NCBI GenBank assembly: GCA_030248195.1
Contig: JASAND010026177.1
Span: 16,161 to 80,160, forward strand
Direction of reading: 5' to 3'
Source of the DNA: Trissonchulus latispiculum
Taxonomy: Eukaryota > Nematoda > Enoplea > Enoplida > Ironidae
Length of the DNA: 64,000 nt
The notes under the pieces are model-generated. The model did not search any database. It was not told the origin of the DNA and saw only the letters and a program-made list of their open reading frames with translations. A program made the translations under genes and the position numbers. Below are positions 22,525 through 33,141 of the stretch, one piece after another; the stretch's first letter is position 1; each line of letters starts with the position of its first letter.

Positions 22525-24298
22525 TAGTGTTGTTGCCCGGCCGGTTTTTTGCCTCGGCCGGCCGGACCCGGCCGGCCGAGCTTGTGAACCCGGCCGGCCG
22601 GCCGGCCGGGTGATGCAAACCGGCCGGCCGGTCGGCCGGGTCAAGCAGGCCGGCCGGTACCAGTTTTGCCCTATTTTTCGTGTATTTTGCATTATATTTA
22701 GCATTAATTGATGAATACAGTTACTCCTGGTTATGTATAACAGATAAAATCAAGTAATGTCCTTTTTCTGAAGACCGGCCGGGCGGCCGGCCGGCAGCTT
22801 CCTGCCCGGCCGGCCGGCCGGGTGTTGGCCGGCGGCCGGCCGGCCAGCCGGCCGGAAACGGCCGGCCGCCGGCCGGCCAGCCGGCCGGCCGGATTGTCGG
22901 TGTCACGGTGAAATTTTTTCCCCCTAGAAATTTTTCCCCCGAAAAAATTCCACCGGTGAAATTTTTCCCCCGGAAAAATATCACCGGGGAAATCTTTCCC
23001 CCGGAAAAATATCCCCGGTGAAATTTTTCCGGGGGAAAGATTTCACCGTTCAGTTGTAAAAAAAATTTTTAACATCTATTTTCAACTTTCCAATTAATTT
23101 CTTTTCTCCAAATCGAATTTTTAGTTGTTTCCTAACGTAATTAACAATATTTTTATGAAGTTGTTTCATAAGGAGAAAAAACAAACGGATTAAAAAACGG
23201 AAATATAGAGTAAAATTTAAGTTGAACTAATTGAAATTAAGCTAATTCTTTTATTCCAAAATTTTCAAGGATTTATTTTTTCTTTGGGCCTATTTCTTTA
23301 CAGATCCTATATCCTTTGGAAAATTCCCAGGAAAAAGTGAATGCATAGGGTATAGCACAGCCGAGTTAAGATTAATCCTTTTAGCTTGTTTAACTAAATT
23401 TTAAAGTTCAGGTATCTTTTTGAGCAGGGCTTTGATGGAGACTTTTTGGAACGCTATAACTTTCGCAATTTTGGGAGTTGGAAAGAGCTTTACTACATCG
23501 TTTTAAGCTTATAATCAGAACATTCAAATGACTTCACGAAACTAGCTTAATTAGCAAAAATTTTCTGACATAAAGGCTAAACATAGGCTAAAACTTTTCG
23601 AATATTGATTTCTCAAAACTGTAGAATCGACCCAAATTTGTTTATGTGTCCTTATAAGAAGGACATGTGGCCCGAGGAACTTTTTTGTATTTGGCTCAAT
23701 AAGTCAACAGGTCTTAATGCTCCAGAAATCTGCGGGGTGGTGACGTTTTACTGATTATACTGCAATCTAATAAAAATAATGTGTTTTAAGACGTTCCATA
23801 AGGTACCTATAAAGTTAAAATCTTACTAGTGAAAAATATAAAAATAATACTTTAGTCTAGGCCTGAAACTGAAACTGAAATGCAGTTGCATCTCTAAAAC
23901 GGAAGAATTCAAGGCAAATCTATATTAATCTCAGTTTTGAGAATTTTATTATTTGTTAGGAGTTGGGCCTTCATTTTATGAAATAACTTCATAAAAATAT
24001 TGTTAATTACGCTAGGAAACAATTAAAAATTCGATTCGGAAAAAAGAAATTAATTGGAAAAGTTGAAAGTAGACGTTAAAAATTATTTACAACTGAACGG
24101 TGAAATCTTTCCCCCCGGAAAAATTTCACCGGGGATATTTTTCCGGGGGGAAAGATTTCCCCGGTGATATTTTTCCGGGGGGAAAAATTTCACCGGTGAA
24201 ATTTTTCCGGGGGGAAAAATTTCTAGGGGGAAAAATTTCACCGTGACATCGGCATAGTGGGCCGGAGGCCGGTTTTCCTCGGCCGGCCAACAACTCTA
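22525..24298. mobile_element. Third-level hAT-like element with CCGGCC arms and perfect 8-bp target duplication
   Basis: The ends are TAGTGTTGTTGCCCGGCCGG and, reversed, TAGAGTTGTTGGCCGGCC. They are flanked by GTAGGCAG at 22517-22524 and 24299-24306, an exact 8-bp duplication typical of hAT. Long ggccggccgg arms occupy the left side to about 22890 and a shorter arm the right. No transposase. Confidence 0.85.
22901..24248. mobile_element. Innermost element with CCCCC/GGGGG-rich inverted repeats
   Basis: The left end TGTCACGGTGAAATTTTTTC and right end AATTTCACCGTGACA are inverted. Each is followed inward by alternating aaatttttccccc and ggggaaatctttc blocks, about 150 bp per arm. TCGG on both sides (22897-22900 and 24249-24252) is a candidate 4-bp duplication. 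The interior (23050-24090) is AT-rich and non-coding; part of it (about 23430-23760) resembles sequence inside the element at 27648-30560. Confidence 0.75.
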
Positions 24299-24719
24299 GT
24301 AGGCAGAAGGGGGTCCCCGTTTGGGGGGGGGCGTCGCCAATTCAGGCAAAGATTGACTGAATCTGATTGGCTGTTGGCGACCCCCCCCCCAAACGGGGAC
24401 CTCTCTTTGCTACCCCCCACCAAATGGGGACCCATTTTCAAATAGAACAAAAACTACCGTAATCCTCTGCTCTACCCCCCCCCCACCAAACGGGGAGGGG
24501 GTCTCTGCAATCTAATTGGATGTTGTCTACCCCACCACCAAACGGGGGAACATTCGCGTATTGTGGTCGGAGCACCGTTACGCAATGCCAAGAAGAGGAG
24601 CCCTCTAGTGGCTTACTCTTCTTCTTATATATAGTGCAATTATGCACTCTTGCCGTTACGCAATGCCAAGAAGAGAAGCCCTCCAGAAGTTACTCTCTGC
24701 TGAACCTGCTGTTGGAGTT

Positions 24720-26140
24720 CATTTAATTGCAAACACAAAACAGTCTATGTATGGTCACCCAGTAGTCGCTACTACACATGTACAAGACCCGAAATTTTGA
24801 AGGGGGGTTGAACCGCCACCGAAAGCCGCAGAAGGCCGTCGAAAAACCGAATTTTTCCAGTGTTTTGTCCAAAAACATGGGAGCAGTTCCAGGTCTGGAA
24901 AACTCGCATTCTCCTCCCTACTCCAACATTATCCTCACAAATTTGAAGACGAATGTGCCGCTTGTTGCTGTTGCAACTCCAGATGAACAGCTAAGACACA
25001 GGAGTTAAATATATACTATATAATTGGCATTGGGTCCATGATAGAGACAGCGAACGCATGGAGATGGACGCTGCAAGTGCCCACGTCTTTTAATGAAATC
25101 TCAGAAATGAGAAAATGAAAATAAATGAAAATCTAAATTTGTTTTTCTGTTCAGACAAAGAAAATGAAAAAAGTTGTTTTTCCTTGGAAACAAATTTAGA
25201 TATCGCATCGCACTTATTTTACAACCTATTCACCTCTCAAAACTAGATTGGCGGAGTCAGTGTCGGACAATGCAGACATTTCACCCCCACAAAATCACTG
25301 ACTTTTGTCTCAAGTCGTGATGGTGAAACAGAAAAATACTCCTCAGAGTTTACCAGAAAGAAGGCATTACATATTCAACAGCTAAAGATCATCTGACATA
25401 GGCTCAGCTTAATTGACCCCAGTCTAAAAGGCTTGTGTATGATGAAATCCTGATTATGGACCACAAAAACTTTTTCGGTTAGATATGGAACAAGAGAGGA
25501 CCCCAGAAAAGACAGAACTTGTAGGGCAACCCTTTTAGGATAGCGATCAATTGGGAGGACGGTTCAGAATTAATGTAGCCTGTCAAAACATAACCTCAGT
25601 CAGTGCAGTTATGCTGTATATCAAAACGTTTTGTTGGAGGAGCCGGTTTGAATTCCTTTGCCCAAAAATATTCCCCTTCTTTCAGCAATCTCCCCACTTT
25701 TGGATATAAACCTAAGGAAAAAGGAACCCTGGCCCTGATAGACTTTATGACTGCCTATAAAGCATTCACTTGATATTTTGAGGGGGAAATAAGCAACATC
25801 GTGGAATTGTATCACTAAAGAAGCAATCTGACAGAAATTTGTCTGAAGCATTAGATAAATCTTGGGCTTTTCAAGGGCCCATTTTCGGTGCGTAACATCG
25901 TCCTTCTATCTTACCTCAGATTTATTACAGGCCGGCACAGTCCTGTTATACTGGGTACGAACGAAAAGTTGGAGTACATGATATGCAAACAATTAGAAAA
26001 AAGCTGAGAGATGGCAAAAATTCTGATATTTGCACAAAAAACTGAGGCGTTGCTTTCGAGAAAAATTAGCCCACTTTCATACTCTTTAACTCTGTAACTC
26101 CAATGGTAAAGTGTTCCATCAACTGCCAGCAGAAAAAGAC
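24720..26140. other. Intergenic, nothing firmly recognised
   Basis: No retroelement or host protein motifs. A 76-codon plus-strand frame at 24778-25008 has no known motif and no splice context, and is not called as a gene. Confidence 0.45.
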
Positions 26141-26143
26141 AAT

Positions 26144-26696
26144 GGCCCTATTTCTTTAAAGATTAAACGGATTAGATTAAAATTAATCCGCATTAAAGAA
26201 ATAGCACCTCGGATTAAACGGATGAAAATTTAATCCAGTGAGTTAAACGAGTTAAACGGATTAAATTTAATTCTATTTCTTTAATGCAGCTAGGATTAAA
26301 ATTTTAATCTAATCCTGTTCCTTTATTCACACTTCGGATTAAAAACTCAACGAGTTAATTTTAATCCGACCTGCTTAATCGCTGTTTCTTTAAAGATTAA
26401 TTCTAATCCGTTTAATCTGCCGCCTGCATTTTCAACTAGCTTTTAATCCTCGTGCTACCACGCGGATTAAACGGATTAAAAGTTGGCGGATTAAAATTTT
26501 TAATCGCTATTTCTTTAATGGCGGATTAAAAGGATTAAAATCAACTTGTTTAATCCGCGGATTAAAAATGGTCGGATTAAACGAGTTAATTTTAATCCGT
26601 TTAATCCAGCATTAAAGAAATAGCAATTAAAATTTTAATCCGACTGATTTTTAATCCGTTTAATCCGACAGTTTTAATCTTTAAAGAAATAGGCCC
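26144..26696. mobile_element. MITE-like element built of GGATTAAA/TTTAATCC units
   Basis: The ends ggccctatttctttaaagat and atctttaaagaaataggccc are inverted repeats. The interior is a dense mix of ggattaaa and tttaatcc in both orientations with internal ctatttctttaa blocks, giving many alternative hairpins. No ORF and no clear target duplication. Confidence 0.6.
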
Positions 26697-27647
26697 ATAG
26701 AAAACCATTGTCAGAACGAAAAATCATATGTTGAGCCAACAAAAAATAATTTATAGTAGTTGCTCAAAATCAATTCAAATATAATATCTCGGTTTGACTA
26801 GACCAGAGATCAACACCTTTCATTCTATCCAACTAGATCTGACACTATGGGATAGGCAAAAAATTGAAAGGTTAAATCCGCTTCCTTAGGATCCTTCCTG
26901 ACCTGAGCAAGTTGCAAATCGAAGGCTATCAAAGGCTAAATAATTGGACGATATTAAATTGTGGAAAGCTAAGGCAAAGCTAAACCTGACCACTAGGAGA
27001 TCTTTGTTAGTTAACAGGAAGGCAGGCAGGCAGGCAGCTGTATCCGCATTTGTATTGGTTTGGCCCTGGAGAAATCTCCGTCCTATCACAGAACTTGGGG
27101 TGCCCTCCCCGGTCCTCATCCCCGAGTATCTGGCCGAGTATCATTTCAAATGATGAACAGCTTTGTCGCACTCGATGATCGAACCGTTTGCCGTAAGTTT
27201 AAGCCAGTTTAACCATCTCGACTTAGATCTAATTTTATTTGAATTCGTTGTGCAGTCAAACCACTACATACGTTGCTTTCAAAACGTACCTAGCACTAAA
27301 AAATGAATGCGGATTGAACTGAAAAAATAAGTCACTGACTCTGCCATCCAACATTTAAGGGTGCACTGAAGCGTAAAGTTATTATTGCTAATTGCAGTAA
27401 AATGTTAGAATTTCAGCAACCGCCACAAGCATACGCTTCCGGATTTTTATCACCACTGATTCACGTGCATATATACGTCAACCTTATTTCCTCAAGGGAG
27501 CTAGCTGATTCCCCGAGACTACCTTTTCATTTTTTGAAGAAATTGAAATATTTTGAAGAAATTGAAGAATTTTTGAAAAATCGCAACAACCAGATTCACT
27601 CTAGCCTCTGGCCCCGGGTCATACCTCCTCAAAACATCGATCTTAAC

Positions 27648-30560
27648 CAGAGTTGGCAAATGGGACGAATTCTCTGATCCCATCCCATCCCATCCCACCA
27701 GATTTTCAAATTTACCGTCCCATCCCATCACATTTGTGCGAACTTGCTTTTTCCAATCCCATATAATCCCACTTGCAATATTTGACCTTACAATCGTTGT
27801 AGCATTAAAATTTTAATATTGACAAGGTGGTGGCATCCTTTGATGGTGGTGGCAGAACTTTGAAACGCAATAAACTTTCGCAATTTTGCGAGCTGGAAGA
27901 GTTTTACACATACCGGGCCTACCGGGCCGACGGGGCCAACCTGTCCTGCCGGGCCAGCGGGGCTTGCGGGGCCGCCGGGGCCTTCGGGGCCGTCGGTTTC
28001 TTAAGCTGGGACTCATTTGTGCGCCTACTATATGCACAGACATGTACATATACATATACGTAGGTATGTTGTATATGCATATTAATACACAATCAATATG
28101 TGAGCACATAGGTTTCAATACAATGTTCGTGTTTACTTCCTTTAGACATTGCGGCCAAAGGCTAAAGACTTATATAGAAAGCTCAATTGGGCATTGAATC
28201 GTTTTCTCACCCTGTTGAGAAATCAGCAGCCAGCCATGTATACAACAGAAGCAAAACTTGCTAGATGGCCGCAATGCTTACTGCAGTTATCTTGTGGTCA
28301 AGCAATTTCAAAGCTATCAGGATTTCAGCGACCCGTTATAGTGAGACTTGGGATAATTTTGGAAGTTCGTTCCAAGATAATTTGCGAAGTTTCATTCCTT
28401 CCCTGTTGTTTATTTGCTTTTACATTACCTGTTTGCGTTTCTTAATTTTTGGTAATGCTGCGAAATCCAGAGGTAAAATTAGGATTGTGACAGTGTGTAG
28501 ATTAGTCTCTATGAATGACTGTTACTGTGGTTTTAGAAAAACCGCTCAAAGTCGAGGAATTTCAATACATACAATACCTGGTTAGCGCACATCACAGCTC
28601 GGGCCGCTAACAGGCCCGGATCGGCGGGTTCAGTCCGTGTAGCGGGCCCCGAACCCGGACCGGGTCGTGGAACCGTAAAACGGACTCCGGGCCCAGGCCG
28701 GGCCGAGAAAAGAGCTCCGGAAAAGGGCGGGGCCGTGAAGCGGGCTCCGGGCCCGGGCCGGGCCGTGAAGCGGGCCGCGGGCCCGGGCCGGGCCTGGGCC
28801 TTGATGCGGGCCCGGGGCTTGGGGCCGGGCCCGGGCCGGGCCAGGCCCGGCCCCGGCCCGGCCCGGCACGCTAGGTCGGCCCGGGCCCGGCACGCTAGGT
28901 CGGCCCGGGCCCGGCCCGGTGAAATCCTTAACGGCACAGCATCAAATATTGAGTATCGCTTTCTTAAAACAATAGAATCGGGCAAAATTTCATTTTATGC
29001 CATGATAATGAAGGACATGTGGGCCGAGGGAAATTTTATGGATTTTGCTAGGTCTTAATACTCCAGAAAATCCGCCAAATGTGCGATGACACGAAATTTT
29101 GCAACTTCGCATTGAGTATTCTCGCAGCTGGTAAAGTTCAAGTAAAAAAGTCCCTCCGCAATACTTAGAATTTTCATCCTGCGAAAGCTTAACGCGAGTT
29201 CATTTTAAAGCAAAATAATCGCAGTTTTGCTAAATGAATGTTTCGGCCAAATCTTTACCTTAAAGCAACGAACACCAGCTAATAGGCATTAATAAAATGT
29301 GCAATTATAGATTGTATAAATTGAGAAGAAAGTAAATCAATAGAATTAAATCGATTGAGTATCAAAAGTTTCCGTAAGATTAGGCAATAATTTTGATACA
29401 AAACTGATTTCTTCAAAAATGGCCACCTACAAAATAATTTTTGGCTTATGCAAACTTAAGGGAGCCCACTTTAGGGTAATTGTTTCTACCATCTCCAATT
29501 TAACTCATTTTTACAAATTTTATTGTCTAAGTGAGACATTTTAACGAGTTTATAAAATTTAAGTCGCATCTCCTTCGGTTATTGAGAAAATTCATCTTAG
29601 CCTTGCCTATGCAATTGCGATATGCAATTATTCAGTGCCATAGCGTGGGCCGTGGACCCAATGCAAAATTTGGTATGACACTACCATCGCGAAATCAACT
29701 GGGGTGTGGCACTAAGGAAAATTCACCTCAAAGCTGAGGTCTGCTGTGTCGAAATAGGAAATTGAAAAAGTGTAATTTATATGTAATATTGCAATATAAT
29801 TCTGTGCCAAAAAATCTCGAAACTGGTGTCAGACACCTGGTAACATTTGTATAGTTCTAAGACTCTAAACAGATACTGTGTCACTGTGGAATTAGAATTG
29901 CCTTTGCCAGTGTAGAGATTTTTGCTGTAGAATTGTGAAAATTGTTGATTTTTTACAGACAGGAATTTGAACTTGATATGCACGACATATTATGTGAAAA
30001 TGAACGAAATCCGTAATCTAAAAATCTCATGATTGATCCCCCTCACCTGCTAGCTTAACAGACAGAGCTCAAAGGTCGTAAAAGCAAAAATGTTCATTTC
30101 GTTGACCTTTTTCTATTTATATCAACCAATCTGGTGTATCGATTACGAACTGAAAGAATAGTGGCAAAACTAAAGATGCTTTTATCTTTCCACCTAAAAA
30201 TGCGGGACTGGTCCCAGAATGTTAAAAAAGCACCATATTTCGAAAGTTTCATCAACTTTCATCATAAAAATTGGAGCCTGTAAGGTTACGTTTACACAAA
30301 GCGATACCAGTAGCTTAAAGAGCTCCATATTCTGCCTTGCTGGTAGTCATCAAAACGCCAATCATGAAATTGAACAGATAATTTGATGCCAAATTTACCA
30401 AAATGTTTCACTGTTTCGAAATTTGGAAAAGGTGTTTGAAGGCATTGTAAGGCAAAATGATCCCACGAAATCCCACTGATCCCACATGGGATGAGTTTTC
30501 AATCCCATCCCATCCCATCCCATGGGATCCCATGGGATCCCATCCCAGATGCCAACACTG
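27648..30560. mobile_element. 2.9-kb hAT-like non-autonomous element, perfect 8-bp target duplication
   Basis: The ends are CAGAGTTGGCAAATGGGA and, reversed, CAGTGTTGGCATCTGGGA, the classic CAG..TTGGCA start of hAT elements. They are flanked by ATCTTAAC at 27640-27647 and 30561-30568, an exact 8-bp duplication. Just inside both ends are catccc-type repeats (27675-27770 and 30455-30548). Two GC-rich gggccg tracts (27913-28005 and 28590-28925) lie in the left half. No transposase; open frames in the GC tracts are composition artefacts. Confidence 0.85.
28590..28925. repeat. GC-rich gggccgggcc tract
   Basis: About 335 bp of imperfect gggcccgggccgg units with very high GC inside an AT-rich element. 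It yields spurious A/P/G/R-rich open frames on both strands. It resembles the arms of the hAT-like elements at 8214 and 62394. Confidence 0.85.
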
Positions 30561-30599
30561 ATCTTAACTACAAACTCTATGCTTTTAATAGACATAAAT

Positions 30600-31300
30600 T
30601 AGATGCCGGCAACTTTAAGACACAATGGACAATAGACAATACAAAAACGGCAGCATGAAGCAAATTGTACAATAAGCATTACACTGACAGGCGAAAGACA
30701 ATTGGAGATTTGGCAGAAAATAAGACACCTAGAACGGCTAAAGACGAACAGAACAGAAATATGGTATATACAACAAAATCATACATGACAGATAGAATAT
30801 GAAGAAAATGGCAGTGAGTCTTACATCACAACAAGCAAATGAAAGTCACAGACACGAATAACAGAGATTTAAGTCCCACAGCTTCAATTCTTTCCATCAA
30901 TCCTCAGAAAGACTTGACCATTAGTTTAGTTTAATTCAGTAATTAATGAGTTTAATTTTCTTGAAATCAAAATTTGCCCAAATATTTCTGTTACTTCTGT
31001 TGAACGCAATTGTTACAGGGTGGTTGATCACAGAAGCCACAAGATTTATTTTCTAAGACTTACAATCTCAGCAGAAAACAAGGCAGAACTATTCCTTTGG
31101 TGATTTCAAGCAGTTTACAAGCCAATTCCATCAAAAAGTCTCGTACTTGTGAATAAATGACGGCAATCGTCTTCGTTTATTGACATTTTCACAGGCAACT
31201 TGAACACTCTTGTTCAAAGGAGATGGACCACAACTGAACACGCCTATTTTGGACTGCTAAAATAGTAAAACTTTACAATGCAACGGTTTGACACTTGACA
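30600..31300. other. Intergenic, nothing recognised
   Basis: AT-rich, without motifs, between the hAT-like element and a SINE copy. Confidence 0.45.
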
Positions 31301-31305
31301 ATTTT

Positions 31306-31600
31306 TTCAGACCTTTGGTGCTACATGACTTTCTTCATTTCAAATTTATTTACATCTGTAGAACAAGTGTGATGGCTCTTGAACTTGCTCTGCCTTCGCT
31401 TTGTATCTACATACGTGAGCTCACGTAGTCATGTATATTTTATTTTATGTTTTGTTTTATACTATAGCTTGATATGATTGTGCCTATGTAGTTCAATTAG
31501 CAGAGCGTTCACCTAGTCTGCGAAATGCCGTGGGTTCGATACCCACCGCAGGTCCTAATGATTCGGACATTTGGTGCTACACGACTTTCTTCTTTCTTTT
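31306..31600 (+). mobile_element. tRNA-derived SINE copy (uninterrupted)
   Basis: Shares the body (catctgtagaacaag and tctacatacgtgagctcacg), the tRNA-like head (31482-31553, degraded cloverleaf, anticodon loop CTAGTCT) and the tail acgactttcttc with the copy at 14.9-15.6 kb. It lacks the MITE found in that copy. Confidence 0.55.
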
Positions 31601-31671
31601 ATGTAAGCAGACTAAATAGATGGACCGGCACTGCAGGTTTGACTGACATGAGCCAAGTCGGGTCTTTGGCT

Positions 31672-32866
31672 TGTAATAGGGAGACGTTGCGTCTGTCCCT
31701 CTTGTGAGTTGAGTGTATATTTTTAGTGTGTTTATTTTAATGTGAAATTTTAGTAAGAATGGTATTTTTAATGAGAAATAAGTGTCGTGGGAAATTCTGT
31801 AAATTTGTGTTGAAATTGGTGTGAAATAGGTTATTTTCTATGATAATATGTGTTATATTTTATTCAGCCCACTTAGCTGCTAGGTGGCGCTGCTTGTCTT
31901 TTGAAATTTCTCTGGATGCGCTCTGAGCATCCCGTCTGCAAAGGGGGTCTCAAAATGGACCAATCAAAATTCACCAGGCGTCTCTCTCAGCATTCCTTTC
32001 AAAAACTAGTCAGTCTCTTGTTTCTGCAGCAAGCGTGTGGTCGTTTTGTCTCTTTAAAGTGCGCCTGCTTTTTGCCTTTCAACTCTGGATTTAGCCCTTG
32101 GTACTTGTAAGTTGAAAACTTTCTTTCGATTTTACCCGACTCCAAGGCGACCTTGAGAGTCTAGTCTAAGTTGGTTTGTATTTTGTTTTGTTCTATTCAA
32201 TAATTAATAATTTGTAGTTTATTTTAGGGAAAGTTTTATGATGTCATACTCTATATTGTTGACAGCCGCGACGGCTTAGGGAATTACTGTTGAGACTTTA
32301 TTTAGAAATGGGTTTAGTATGTATTGTGGGTCTACTTTAAATTGTGTAATTTATTGTGCGAGAATGTTTAATTTCTGTGTTGTCTAAATTTAATTTGTCC
32401 CTAATTCCCAATATTGTTTGAAATTTCCTCTACTTATACTGTTATTATGAATGTCTCTTCTGTCCAAATTTCCAATACTGTTCTGTCATATTTCGGGAGT
32501 CGCTCCCTTTGTTCCTTTAGTCTTTTATTAAATGCGGTCTCAGTAACTGAGCCGTTAGGGTGTCTTTAACTTAGGTTTTATTAGAACTGTATAGTCGGTA
32601 GGTAGGGTTCTGAGTTATTTCTGAATTTAGGTAGGTTAATTATTCACTGAGTGTGTATTTAATTTATTCAAAGTTTCTTCTGTGGCTGATAGTTAGGCAT
32701 TTATTTGTCCCTTAGAAAGCTTTATTCAGTCTTCAGCTAGGTTTAAATATTCTTGGCGAGATCCTGCCCAGGTCGACTGGAACATAAGTCTCCTCCAGGT
32801 TCGTCGTTTCCATACGCGCACAGTTTCCACCCGTAAAGTTTGGTTAGCTACACTTCCAACTTTACA
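31672..32866 (+). repeat. 5' LTR (1,195 bp)
   Basis: Starts TGTAATAGGGAGACG and ends CCAACTTTACA. It has a short segment near 32,430 that is missing from the 3' LTR. The sequence right after it (ttaggcagccag) has no obvious tRNA-complementary TGG start, so the primer site is unclear. Confidence 0.93.
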
Positions 32867-33141
32867 TTAGGCAGCCAGTCTTCGACCTTTTTCTTGTTTG
32901 TTCTCTTAGTTTTGTCTAATTTTTAGCTCTCGTATTTTTGTCTTTTCCCTTTGTGTGGTAGCATTAATTCGCTTCTCGTTTTGCTTCTCGGATTTGATCT
33001 CCTGGTATCTTTTCTTGTATACTTAATTCAGTTGTTCCTTTTAGTGTTTTGTTTTAACTTGAGTTTCTATTTTAACCAATTGTACGCGTATAATTTTTTC
33101 GGTCCTACATTTTGTGCAATTTTTCTTTGAAAATTGTCTAT

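Larger units (their letters stand above)
22283..24652. mobile_element. Second-level element with 7-bp target duplication and long inverted repeats
   Basis: The ends are CAAGAGTGCATAATTGCAC and its complement GTGCAATTATGCACTCTTG. They are flanked by CCGTTAC on both sides (22276-22282 and 24653-24659), an exact 7-bp duplication inside the outer element. The inverted repeats are over 100 bp and include ccccgtttggtgggg blocks repeated on both sides. Confidence 0.85.
22064..24697. mobile_element. Outermost element of a four-level transposon nest (CAAGAGTAC family)
   Basis: The left end CAAGAGTACATAATTATC runs to about 22282. After the nested insertion its complement resumes at 24653 (cgttacgcaatgccaagaag) and fades near 24697, so the right terminus is lost. 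It carries the same terminal motif as the 7-bp-TSD MITE family. Confidence 0.6.

Noticed and set aside
22301..22984. Proline/glycine-rich open frames in the nested transposon region.
   Set aside because: Produced by ccggcc and ccccgtttgg repeats within mobile elements.
24778..25008. 76-codon plus-strand frame.
   Set aside because: No homology motif, splice context or codon pattern to support a gene.
28533..29058. A/P/G/R-rich open frames on both strands.
   Set aside because: They come from gggcccgggcc tandem sequence inside a hAT-like element and have no protein features.
31901..32110. A 69-codon frame found again at 43580-43774.
   Set aside because: It is simply inside the two LTRs; the two copies differ by indels that change the end of the frame, so no conserved product is implied.
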